The notes under the pieces are model-generated. The model did not search any database. It was not told the origin of the DNA and saw only the letters and a program-made list of their open reading frames with translations. Both the position numbers and the translations under genes were made by a program. A stretch of 64,000 bases of DNA from an uncultured Eubacteriales bacterium. GTDB taxonomy: Bacteria > Bacillota > Clostridia > Christensenellales > Aristaeellaceae. This document shows positions 7,252-14,976 of this stretch, in pieces. How positions within the stretch are numbered: position 1 is the first letter of the stretch; the number at the start of each line of letters is the position of its first letter. The stretch spans positions 219,225 to 283,224 of the forward strand of contig CADBZH010000010.1 in assembly GCA_902799045.1 (NCBI GenBank), in the 5' to 3' direction.

Positions 7252-9309
7252 TCACGCAGTTTGCGGTGTGAGTATCGTGGCGCTGTGGGCGGGCGCGGTC
7301 AGGCGAAGCACGCCGTCCGATACGGCGCCCGCGGGTATGTCGGTCGTGTCAAAGCCCTGTTCGGTCGTGGTAAAGCGGGTCGCCAGCGTCGTTCCGTCGG
7401 GAATGCCCAGGTCGCGCAGGGGCAGGTCGAGCAGCATGGGCCGCCCGGTGTTGTTGCAGGTCACGATCGCGGCGGCCCCGGCGTCAAACCGCGCGTAGGC
7501 GATGTAGCCGTAGCCGGCGCACAGCGGCTTCACGCTGCCCTTGCGCAGCACCGGCAGCTCCGCGCGCGCCTTCGCCAGCGCCCGGAAGAACGCGATCATC
7601 GCCTCGTCCTCCCGGCCCCAGGGATAGGTGCGCCGGTTGTCCGGGTCGGTCCAGCCGGTCAGGCCCGCCTCGTCGCCGTAGTAGAGCGTCGGCGCGCCGG
7701 GCCAGGTCATCAGGATCACCGCCGCCTCCCGGAACACCTCCGGGTGGATGTCGGCGTCCGCCGCCTCGCGGCCCACGGTGTTCAGCCGTCCGACGCGGCC
7801 GTTGGTGCGGGTCAGGAAGCGGCTGTGGTCGTGGTTGTCCAGCTCGTCCATGGCGCAGTAGACCGACGGCGTGGGCATGTGCGACATGGCCTCGAAGATC
7901 GTGCCGAAAAAGGCCATGCCATTCTGGTACAGGTCGTCCCGGCGGTAGTCCGAGTGCTTCTCCACGCCGGTGAGGAAGAAGGACAGCGGGTCCATGAAGG
8001 CGTCGTAGTTCATCACCGAGTCCCACTCGTCGCCGCCCAGCCAGCCGGCCGGGTTGCCGTAGTGCTCCGCGATGATCAGCGCGTTGGGGTTCACCGCCTT
8101 CACCCGGCGGCGGAACTCCTTCCAGAACAGGTGGTTGAACTGGGGCGTCAGGCCCAGGTCCGCCGCCACGTCCAGCCGCCAGCCGTCCACGCTGTAGGGC
8201 GGGGAGACCCACTTCTCCGCCACGCGGAAGATCTCGTCGCAGAGCCGGTTGGAATGCTCATAGTAGAGCTTCGGCAGGGTCTCGATGTCCCACCAGCAGT
8301 GATAGTTCTGGGCGACGCGGAAGTTGAAGTAGCTGCGATAGGGGCTCTTGGGGTCCATGTAGGCGCCCTCGTGCCCGCCATAGATGCCCTCGCGGTTCAT
8401 CCAGCGGCTGAAGGAGCCGCAGTGGTTGAACACGCCGTCGAGTATGATCTTCATGCCCCGCCGGTGCGCCTCCTGGCAGAAGGCCGCGAACCAGGCGTTG
8501 CTGGCCTCCAGGTTCGTCAGGTTGGTCGTGCGCGTGCGATAGCGCGTGGCGTGGGCGTTGTCCGTGTCCCCCGGCTCCAGCACGTCGCCGAAGTCCTGGG
8601 GGATCACCGTCAGGTGGGGATCGATGTAATCGTAGTCCTGGGTATCGTAGCGATGGGGCGACGGGGAGACGAAGATCGGATTGAAGTAGATGACCTCGAC
8701 GCCCAGCGACTGCAGATAGTCCAGCTTTTCCAGCACGCCCACCAGGTCGCCGCCGTAGTGGCAGCGGTAGTCGTCCACCGCCGGCGGGGCCTCCCAGCAG
8801 GGGGCGTGGCGGATGTACTCCCGGGCGTACCAGTATTCCCGGTCCAGCACGTCGTTGTTGGGGTTGCCATTGCGGAACCGGTCCGGCAGGATCTGATACT
8901 GCACCGCGCCCTTGGCCCACTCGGGCACGTGAAACCCGGGGATCACCTGGAACGCGCCGACGGGGTTCGCCGAGGGCACGGAATCCACCCAGTGGGGACC
9001 CATCCGGTCGTAGTGTATGTATCGCTCCTCCCACTTGATCAGGAAGGAATAGAACACCGGCTGCGTCCGGCAGTAGATCTTCGCCTCATACCAGTCGAAG
9101 GCGTCGTCGGACTTGTAGCGCGACATGTGCGCCAGGACCGACGGAAAGCCCTTGAGCAGCGAGATCCTGACCGGGGCCCCCTTCTGGATCCTCAGCCGGA
9201 TGGCGACGTAATCGCCCGGCTCGGGCTCGGCGGGCTGCCGGAACATCGGCGTGCCGTCGCTGAAGATGGAGGAGAGGAGCCTGTCCTGTTCGTTGTAGGG
9301 TTGGTTCAT
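7252..9309 (-). CDS. GH13 alpha-amylase family protein (neopullulanase/maltogenic amylase-like)
   Basis: This is a cytoplasmic alpha-glucan hydrolase of 685 residues. An N-terminal beta domain (about 1-130) of the type found in neopullulanases and cyclomaltodextrinases precedes the GH13 barrel. Motifs seen are ILDGVFNHCG, VDGWRLDVAADLG with the nucleophile Asp, LIIAEHYG with the acid Glu, and MDELDNHDHSRF with the third Asp. A small C-terminal beta domain completes it. No signal peptide is present. It leads an operon with glgB, 22 bases apart. The upstream repeat carries two promoters pointing at it. Exact specificity (pullulan, maltodextrin or cyclodextrin) cannot be told apart. Confidence 0.88.
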   Translation of the reverse strand: MNQPYNEQDRLLSSIFSDGTPMFRQPAEPEPGDYVAIRLRIQKGAPVRISLLKGFPSVLAHMSRYKSDDAFDWYEAKIYCRTQPVFYSFLIKWEERYIHYDRMGPHWVDSVPSANPVGAFQVIPGFHVPEWAKGAVQYQILPDRFRNGNPNNDVLDREYWYAREYIRHAPCWEAPPAVDDYRCHYGGDLVGVLEKLDYLQSLGVEVIYFNPIFVSPSPHRYDTQDYDYIDPHLTVIPQDFGDVLEPGDTDNAHATRYRTRTTNLTNLEASNAWFAAFCQEAHRRGMKIILDGVFNHCGSFSRWMNREGIYGGHEGAYMDPKSPYRSYFNFRVAQNYHCWWDIETLPKLYYEHSNRLCDEIFRVAEKWVSPPYSVDGWRLDVAADLGLTPQFNHLFWKEFRRRVKAVNPNALIIAEHYGNPAGWLGGDEWDSVMNYDAFMDPLSFFLTGVEKHSDYRRDDLYQNGMAFFGTIFEAMSHMPTPSVYCAMDELDNHDHSRFLTRTNGRVGRLNTVGREAADADIHPEVFREAAVILMTWPGAPTLYYGDEAGLTGWTDPDNRRTYPWGREDEAMIAFFRALAKARAELPVLRKGSVKPLCAGYGYIAYARFDAGAAAIVTCNNTGRPMLLDLPLRDLGIPDGTTLATRFTTTEQGFDTTDIPAGAVSDGVLRLTAPAHSATILTPQTA

Positions 9310-9361
9310 GAAAAACCTCCGTGGATGGATATCTGGGGGCGAAGGGGCGTCGATGGCGCTC

Positions 9362-9499
9362 CCCTGCCCGCCGACCCGGAAAAACGCGGTTTCCTGATCA
9401 TTATATCACGATTGTCGGCGTGCTGCGCAACTCGCTTCGCTCCCTTGCCCGCCGACCCGGAAAAACGCGGTTTCCTGATCATTATATCACGATTGTCGG
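9362..9499. repeat. Tandem promoter-bearing repeat (two units of about 80 bp)
   Basis: A unit with GCCCGCCGACCCGGAAAAAC and then a GATCATTATATCACGATTG segment occurs twice, separated by the CTGCGCAACTCGCTTCGCTC spacer. A third unit with the same spacer lies at 50991-51085. On the minus strand every unit contains an extended -10 (TGATATAAT here, TGGTATAAT in the other copy). Both loci lie just upstream of a minus-strand operon. Confidence 0.75.
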
Positions 9500-9509
9500 T
9501 TTCGGGCAA
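9481..9509 (-). promoter_or_regulatory. Promoter inside the repeat, reading into the GH13-glgB operon
   Basis: On the minus strand TTGCCC (9504-9509) and TATAAT (9481-9486, with upstream TG) are 17 bases apart. A second TGATATAAT at 9400-9405 has only TTGCGC at a 19-base spacing. Leaders would be about 165 and 85 bases. Confidence 0.6.
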
Positions 9510-9562
9510 TGCGGAATGCGCCTTCCATCATCATTTTCTAATGGAACCCTAATCCATTTTCC

Positions 9563-9590
9563 TTGTCATCTCATGTTCGGCTGCTATAAT
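9563..9590 (+). promoter_or_regulatory. Promoter of the UBA-like/DUF4342 gene
   Basis: TTGTCA (9563-9568) and TATAAT (9585-9590) are 16 bases apart, 32 bases before the ATG at 9623. GGAGG precedes the start. Confidence 0.6.
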
Positions 9591-9622
9591 GAGCCCATCA
9601 AATCGAACGGAGGAATCCAAAA

Positions 9623-10204
9623 ATGACGCAGTATGAAATGACCGAAAACCTCTCCAAGAAGTGTGACGTGACCCTGGAGGAAGCCCGGAGCGCCCTCGAG
9701 GCGGGCGACTGGAACACGCTGACGGCGACCCACCTGCTGGAGCAGGAGCAGTTCCGCAGGATGCGGGAGCTGAACGAATTTGCCGAGGGCGGCGAGGCCG
9801 CGGCGGTCCAGGCCGCCCCGGAGGCGGAAGCGGCGGAGGCGGAAGCGCCGGAAGCGCCGACCGTCGAAGGGGTGCGGCCGGAGCGCGTCGAAAAGGCCAG
9901 GCGCTGCCACGGCCAGGGCTTCAAGAACCTGGGCGAGCACCTGCGCCGCCTGGTGGCCTGCGGCAATCGCAACCGCTTCGCCGTTCGCAAGGGCGGGGAA
10001 TCGCTGCTGGAGATGCCGGTCACCGCGCTGGCCGTGCTCCTGCTGTGCGCCTTCTGGGTGTGCGTGCCGCTTCTGGTGATCGGGCTGTTCGCGGGCTGCC
10101 GCTACAGCTTCGCCGGCAAGGAGCTGGGCCGGGACGACGTCAACGGCGTCCTGGGCAAGGCCGCCGACGCCGCCGACCGCGTGAAGCAGGCCGCCCGCGC
10201 CTGA
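9623..10204 (+). CDS. UBA-like and DUF4342 domain membrane protein
   Basis: This is a 193-residue protein of unknown role. The N-terminus (about 5-45, KKCDVTLEEARSALEAGDWN) resembles the UBA-like helical bundle of elongation factor Ts. An Ala/Glu-rich linker (about 55-90) follows. The segment LRRLVACGNRNRFAVRKGGESLLEMPVTALAVLLL matches the DUF4342 pattern (short basic strand, LLE-P-T, then membrane helix). The hydrophobic part runs from about 133 to 160, and the tail is amphipathic. The single gene has its own promoter. The family call comes from pattern memory, and function is not assigned. Confidence 0.75.
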   Translation: MTQYEMTENLSKKCDVTLEEARSALEAGDWNTLTATHLLEQEQFRRMRELNEFAEGGEAAAVQAAPEAEAAEAEAPEAPTVEGVRPERVEKARRCHGQGFKNLGEHLRRLVACGNRNRFAVRKGGESLLEMPVTALAVLLLCAFWVCVPLLVIGLFAGCRYSFAGKELGRDDVNGVLGKAADAADRVKQAARA

Positions 10205-10260
10205 CGCAGCGCAAAATGATCTTTGCTGCCTCTGTCGCGGCTTCCCATCAAAGAAAAGAC

Positions 10261-10361
10261 CGGATTGCCACGTCGAACCCTTCGGGTCCTCCTCGCAATG
10301 ACGTACAGCAAGTAATTGTCGAACAACGTCATTGCGAGGAGCGAAGCGACGTGGCAATCCG
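10261..10361. repeat. 101-bp inverted repeat (CGGATTGCCACGTCG family), copy 1
   Basis: CGGATTGCCACGTCG at the left end is the exact reverse complement of CGACGTGGCAATCCG at the right. Inside, CCTCGCAATGACGT pairs with ACGTCATTGCGAGG. The element can form one long hairpin. A related copy is at 42422-42499, and a piece of the stem is used in the terminator at 5158. A CCTTCCCC-type repeat fragment follows at 10370-10412. The 10205-10561 gap holds only these repeats. Confidence 0.75.
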
Positions 10362-10435
10362 GGTCCTTGCCTTCCCCTTTGGGGAAGGTGGCGCGAAGCG
10401 CCGGATGAGGTCGTCACCCGCAAGCGCTTTGTTTT

Positions 10436-10531
10436 AGAGTGTGTTTCTAAATCCCAGGAGATGCAGTTTCGAGCGTAGTTGGCTGCATCTCAAGGCGGTT
10501 TTCCGCAGGTTTACTGGCGGTAAATCAAGGA
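10436..10531 (+). repeat. MITE-like family A, copy 1 (right end missing)
   Basis: This begins with the terminal repeat AGAGTGTGTTTCTAAA and continues through the conserved core (GGAGATGCAG...CTGCATCTC, then CAGGTTTACTGGCGG). The copy stops before the right terminal repeat. It lies 30 bases after the aldo/keto reductase stop, on the opposite side of the gene's end. Confidence 0.8.
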
Positions 10532-10561
10532 ATCTTTGGGCGGCCAGGTACCAAATCCCCT

Positions 10562-11749
10562 TTATTCTCCCTTTTCCTTCAGCTTCCGCGCCGCCTCTTC
10601 CCGCTGGCGGCACAACTCCTCCCAGCTGGGCGCATTCGCCAGCATATCGGCCAGCTCCGCCAGCGCCCCGGGAATATCGATGCTCTGGGGGCAGATGGCG
10701 GCGCAGGCGCCGCAGGCCACGCAGGCGGAGGGCCGCTTGTTCTCCGGCAGGGCGTCGAACTGCATGGGCACCGTCATGGATTGGGCGAACCGGAAGTCGT
10801 TGTAGGCGTGGATCATCATCGGGATATCCAGCCCCATCGGGCAGCCGGCGGTACAATAGCGGCAGCGGGTGCAGGGCAGCGCGTCCTTCATGCCCTCAGC
10901 GATGCTCTCCAGCAGGGCCGCCTCCTCGACGGACTGGGGCGCGCCGCCGGAGAACGTGTTCACGTTGTCCACCATCTGGTCGAGGGACGACATGCCGGAC
11001 AACACCATCTTCACGTTGGGCAGGTTTTGCAGCCACCGGAAGCTCCAGGCGGCGACGCTCTCCTCCGGGCGCAGGGCCTTCAGCCGGGCCTCCTCCGCCC
11101 CGTCCAGCGCCGCCAGCCTGCCGCCGCGCAGCGGCTCCATCACCCAGACGGGAATATCCCGCGCGGTGAGCAGCTCATACTTGCCCTTCGCGTCCTGCAG
11201 CGACCAGTCCAGATAGTTCAGCTGGATCTGGCAGAAAGCCACCCGGTCCCCGGCGTAATCCAGAAACCGCTCCAGCGTGTCCGGGCGGGCGTGGCTGGAA
11301 AAGCCCAGATGCCGGATGCGGCCCCGGCGCACCTGCCCGGCAAAGTAGTCCAGGATCCCCCACTTCGGGTCGGTATACACGCCGTAGGAATTCTCATAGA
11401 CGTTGTGCAGCAGGTAGAAATCGAAGTATTCCACGCCGCACTTCTCCAGCTGCTCCTCGAAGATCCGTGCCGGGTTGTAGGTCGAGGCGATCTGGTGGCC
11501 CGGGTACTTGCTGGCCAGGTACCAGGCGTCCCGGGGATGCCGCTTCAGCGCCCTGCCGATGGCGATCTCGCTGAGGCCGCCGTGGTAGGGATACGCGGTG
11601 TCAAAGTAGTTCACGCCGTTTTCGATGGCATAGTCCACCATCCGGCCCAGCTCCGCCTCGTCGATGGCCTTGTCCGCCGTCAGCGGCAGCCGCATGCAGC
11701 CGAACCCCAGCCGGGACAGCTTTTCGCCGCAGGCTTCATTGTACAGCAT
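10562..11749 (-). CDS. Aldo/keto reductase with C-terminal 4Fe-4S domain
   Basis: This cytoplasmic oxidoreductase has 395 residues. The N-terminal aldo/keto reductase barrel shows GFGCMRLP, YFDTAYPYHGG with the catalytic Tyr, and YLASKYPG with the Lys. The C-terminus carries a two-cluster ferredoxin-like domain with CTRCRYCTAGCPMGLDIP and CVACGACAAICPQSIDIP. The ATG at 11749 has AAGGAGGGG 7 bases upstream; the much longer open frame runs antisense-like through the neighbouring SDR gene and is rejected. It is last in a six-gene operon (50 bases after the SDR). The substrate is unknown. Confidence 0.92.
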   Translation of the reverse strand: MLYNEACGEKLSRLGFGCMRLPLTADKAIDEAELGRMVDYAIENGVNYFDTAYPYHGGLSEIAIGRALKRHPRDAWYLASKYPGHQIASTYNPARIFEEQLEKCGVEYFDFYLLHNVYENSYGVYTDPKWGILDYFAGQVRRGRIRHLGFSSHARPDTLERFLDYAGDRVAFCQIQLNYLDWSLQDAKGKYELLTARDIPVWVMEPLRGGRLAALDGAEEARLKALRPEESVAAWSFRWLQNLPNVKMVLSGMSSLDQMVDNVNTFSGGAPQSVEEAALLESIAEGMKDALPCTRCRYCTAGCPMGLDIPMMIHAYNDFRFAQSMTVPMQFDALPENKRPSACVACGACAAICPQSIDIPGALAELADMLANAPSWEELCRQREEAARKLKEKGE

Positions 11750-11799
11750 GGAATTCCCCTCCTTTTCTGTTTCGTCGTCGCCCGACGCCCGGCCGGGCG

Positions 11800-12630
11800 T
11801 CAGAAATCCGTCCGCGCGGAGCTGTCGGCCCAGGCGTCCAGCTCGCGGATGCGCGCCTCCAGCGTGCCGCGTACGGCCCGCACGGCGTCGCTGCCCAGCA
11901 GCAGGCGCATCGGCGGGTTTTCGCTCTCCAGCGCGTCGATCAGCACGTCGCCCGCCTTTTCGGGGTCGCCGGGCTGATTCATCGGGTTCGCGGCGTTCTC
12001 CGGCGAGCGCTTCCACGCGGTGTCGGCGTAGTCGCCGATGGTCATCGCCGCGCCCTTCAGCGAGGAATCGTAGAAGTGGGTGCGGAACGCGCCCGGCTCC
12101 ACGATCATCACCCGGATGCCCAGGGGCTTCACCTCCGCGGCCAGGCCCTCGCTCATCAGCTCGATGGCCGCCTTCGTAGCTGCGTAATAGCCGGAAGCCG
12201 CGCCCGTGCGCACCGCGCCGATGGAGCTGACGTTCACGATCGCGCCGCCGCGGCGCTCGCGCATGCCCGGCAGCACCGCCTGGATCAGCGCCACGGGGCC
12301 GAAGAAGTTCGTCTCGAACATGCGGTCCACGCCCGCGCGGTCGGCCTCCTCCACCGAAGAGCGATAGCAGTACCCGGCGTTGTTCACCAGCACGTCGATC
12401 GCGCCGAACCGTGCCGTCGCGGCCTCCACCGCCGCGCGGATGCTCGCCCCGTCGGTCACGTCCAGCGCCAGGGCCAGCGCCGTGTCGGGATAGTCCCTCA
12501 CGATGCTCTCCACCTTCGACAGGCTGCGCGCCGTCACCACGGCGTTGTATCCCCGGCGCAGCACCGCCCGGGCGATGCCCGCGCCGATGCCGCCCTCGCT
12601 GCAGCCCGTGATCAACCATGTCTTGCTCAT
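11800..12630 (-). CDS. Short-chain dehydrogenase/reductase
   Basis: This is a classical SDR of 276 residues using NAD(P). The cofactor loop is TGCSEGGIGAGIA, the NNAG motif is VLVNNAGYCY, and the catalytic Ser-Tyr-Lys set is seen in NVSSIGAV and SGYYAATKAAIE. The ATG at 12630 (MSKTWLITG) is preferred to upstream in-frame codons because the Rossmann fold begins directly there and AGAGAGTGG lies upstream. It sits between the MATE and aldo/keto reductase genes, spaced about 50 bases from each. The substrate is unknown. Confidence 0.9.
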   Translation of the reverse strand: MSKTWLITGCSEGGIGAGIARAVLRRGYNAVVTARSLSKVESIVRDYPDTALALALDVTDGASIRAAVEAATARFGAIDVLVNNAGYCYRSSVEEADRAGVDRMFETNFFGPVALIQAVLPGMRERRGGAIVNVSSIGAVRTGAASGYYAATKAAIELMSEGLAAEVKPLGIRVMIVEPGAFRTHFYDSSLKGAAMTIGDYADTAWKRSPENAANPMNQPGDPEKAGDVLIDALESENPPMRLLLGSDAVRAVRGTLEARIRELDAWADSSARTDF

Positions 12631-12679
12631 ATTTCCACTCTCTTTCTGTCGTCCATGAAACCCGGGGGCCAGCGCCCGG

Positions 12680-14020
12680 TCACGCCCCGACGGCCTCCCG
12701 CTTGCCAAACGCTCCCCGGTAGAGCGCCAGTGCCAGCGCCGCGCTGAGCGCGTCGGCGATCACCTGGCAGGCCAGGAAGCCGCCGTAGCCCGCGATCGCC
12801 GTGGCCGCGGCGAACACCGCCAGGAAGATCAGCCCCTGGCGGCTGAGGGACAGCGCCAGCGCCTGCAGCGCCTTGCCGCTGGCCTGGAACAGGCACGTGT
12901 ACAGCAGCACCACGGCGCTGAACGCCATTCCGGCGATCTGCCAGCGCAGCATGACGGACCCGTCCGCGATGATGGCCGCGTCGTCGATGAACACGCGCAT
13001 CAGCGGCTCCGCCAGCAGGAACACCGCCAGCGACTCCGCCAGCGCCAGCCAGCACAGGAACAGCGTGCCAAAGTGCAGGAGCCGCCGCAGCTTCTCCCGG
13101 TCCCCGGCCCCGTACAGGTAGCCGAACAGCGGCACCCCGCCGAAGGAGAAGCCCACCAGCATCAGCTGCACCACCATCGTCACCTTCAGCACGATGCCCA
13201 GCGCGGCGATCTTCTCGTCACCGTAGGGCAGCAGGAACTGGTTCATAAACACGACGCACACGCTGGTGGCGATGTTGGTGATCGCCGCCGTGATGCCCAC
13301 GCTGAAGATCTGACCCAGCTCGCCCCGGCTGACGCGGGCCTTGCGCACATCCACCGACAGGGACGCGCTCTTTTTCATCACGAAGAACAGGGTAAGCAGG
13401 TCCGTCAGGGTATAGCCCAGCACCGTCGCCAGCGCCGCGCCCCGGGCGCCCCAGCCCAGCACGCTGATGAACAGGGGGTCCAGCGCGATGTTCAGAAGTG
13501 ACCCGGACACCGTGCCGACCATCGACAGCGTGGACATGCCCTCGCTGCGGATCAGGTTGGTGTGGATGAAGCTGAGGATCACCAGCGGCGCGCCGGCCAC
13601 GATGACGGAATAGTAGGCCTCGGCATGCGCGGCGGTGTTCTCGCTGGCGCCCAGCAGCCCCAGCACCGGGCGGCGCAGCGCGTACAGCGCGACCGCGACG
13701 ACCACGCCCGTGAGCATCGCCAGGTAAAAGCAGAAGGCGCTCACCCGCTGCACGCTCCGGCGGTCGCCGGCACCCAGCAGCCGCGAGATCAGCGAATTGC
13801 CGCCCTGGCCGAAGATGTTGCCCAGGGCCATCAGCGCGGTGAACACCGGCGCGCACAGCGAGACCCCCGCCACCAGCATGGCGTCGCCGGTCCTGGCGAT
13901 GAACCAGGTGTCCGCCAGGCTGTAGATCAGCGTGATCACCATGCTGAACACCACGGGCAGCGCCAGCTTGAAATAGGCGGGCACCAGCCGGTCCGTGTCG
14001 AACAGGCGCTTTTCTGTCAT
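12680..14020 (-). CDS. MATE family efflux transporter
   Basis: This is a cation-coupled multidrug or metabolite exporter of 446 residues with about 12 membrane helices in two MatE halves. Typical segments are ALPVVFSMVITLIYSLADTWF at the N-terminus and the repeat-like loop GQGGNSLISRLLGAGDR. AGGAGAAGGGAC precedes the ATG. It is fourth in the operon that begins with the Nudix gene, 42 bases after the U32-like gene. The substrate is unknown. Confidence 0.9.
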   Translation of the reverse strand: MTEKRLFDTDRLVPAYFKLALPVVFSMVITLIYSLADTWFIARTGDAMLVAGVSLCAPVFTALMALGNIFGQGGNSLISRLLGAGDRRSVQRVSAFCFYLAMLTGVVVAVALYALRRPVLGLLGASENTAAHAEAYYSVIVAGAPLVILSFIHTNLIRSEGMSTLSMVGTVSGSLLNIALDPLFISVLGWGARGAALATVLGYTLTDLLTLFFVMKKSASLSVDVRKARVSRGELGQIFSVGITAAITNIATSVCVVFMNQFLLPYGDEKIAALGIVLKVTMVVQLMLVGFSFGGVPLFGYLYGAGDREKLRRLLHFGTLFLCWLALAESLAVFLLAEPLMRVFIDDAAIIADGSVMLRWQIAGMAFSAVVLLYTCLFQASGKALQALALSLSRQGLIFLAVFAAATAIAGYGGFLACQVIADALSAALALALYRGAFGKREAVGA

Positions 14021-14062
14021 GTCCCTTCTCCTCCCGATTCCCCCGCCCGCCGGCCGTCCCCC

Positions 14063-14968
14063 TCAGAACAGGTCCAGTGAGCTGTCCAGATAGATTTCCT
14101 CCCGCACCTTCAGCCGGCACTCCGGCCGGGTCATGTAATAGAGCAAAAACTCCAGTACGACGGCGCTGCCCAGGCCGCGGCCCTCGAGCTTGAAGTGGGA
14201 AAAGCCGTTCGGCAGATAGGTGTCCAGGATGTCCTCCACGCCGATGAAGCCGGGGTTTTCCATGGCGTCGGAGAAGCGATAGCCCCTCTGCGCCGTCGGG
14301 GAGCAGCACACGTGGTCGGCACAGGCCTCCCCCAGGTTCTTCCGGCTGACGTTCTCATAGCAGGCCTTCCGCTCGGGGCAGGCGAACCAGCAGCACTCGT
14401 TGCACAGGAACTCCACCTTGGCCCTCTGCGCGGCGGTCAGCGCGTCCAGCTTATCCAGCGCCCGGTTCAGCCGGAAGTCCGGCACCACGAAGCGGAACTC
14501 CGGGCGATCCAGCTCGGCGCGGAACGCGGCGAAATCCGTGAGCACCTTCGTGGTGGAGGACACGAAATAGAAGCCCGGATAGCGCCTGCGCAGATAGTCC
14601 AGCAGCAGCTCCGAATGGACGATCACGCCGCTTGCCGCCGGGCCGTTGCGCTCAAAGAGCGCGCACAGGGCGTTGCACCTTCTGTCCGAAAGGTGCTCCT
14701 CCCTCAGGAGGGAATTGCTGAGCGTCAGCCGCGCGGAGACGCCGTATTCCCGCGTCAGCGCCGCCGCGTCCGCCGCCCAGGCCTCGCCGAAGCCCACCCG
14801 GCCGCCGCCCCACAGGCAGTCCGCCGGAGCGCCGTAGATCGAGCCGATCTCGCACCAGTCGTAGAACCAGTCCCGATGCTCCCGGAACAGCGGCAGGAAT
14901 GCCCGGTACAGCTCGTAAAACTCAAACAGCCCCGGCAGGTGGAAGCGCGCCTTCATCGTCTCGCCCAT
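14063..14968 (-). CDS. Uncharacterised U32-peptidase-like Cys-rich protein
   Basis: A protein of about 301 residues, start at 14968 or 14956 (no strong ribosome site for either; 14968 lies 8 bases after the upstream stop). Landmarks are CEIGSIYGAPADCLWGGGR, LTLSNSLLREEHL, a Cys cluster CNECCWFACPERKACY, VCCSPT, and FSHFKLEGRGLG near the C-terminus. This order recalls U32-type TIM-barrel proteins that bind an iron-sulfur cluster through four Cys, as in UbiU/UbiV-like proteins. That relation is inferred from pattern, and no activity can be assigned. It lies between a beta-lactamase-fold hydrolase and a MATE pump. Confidence 0.7.
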   Translation of the reverse strand: MGETMKARFHLPGLFEFYELYRAFLPLFREHRDWFYDWCEIGSIYGAPADCLWGGGRVGFGEAWAADAAALTREYGVSARLTLSNSLLREEHLSDRRCNALCALFERNGPAASGVIVHSELLLDYLRRRYPGFYFVSSTTKVLTDFAAFRAELDRPEFRFVVPDFRLNRALDKLDALTAAQRAKVEFLCNECCWFACPERKACYENVSRKNLGEACADHVCCSPTAQRGYRFSDAMENPGFIGVEDILDTYLPNGFSHFKLEGRGLGSAVVLEFLLYYMTRPECRLKVREEIYLDSSLDLF

Positions 14969-14976
14969 GCCGGCCG

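Noticed and set aside
9362-9499. Possible CRISPR array
   Set aside because: Only two units, with a spacer shared with the distant copy at 51 kb, and no cas genes. It is a dispersed repeat.
5211-9552. Long plus-strand frames opposite glgB and the GH13 gene
   Set aside because: Composition is typical of antisense frames in GC-rich DNA, with no ribosome sites or known motifs; the minus strand encodes clear GH13 enzymes.
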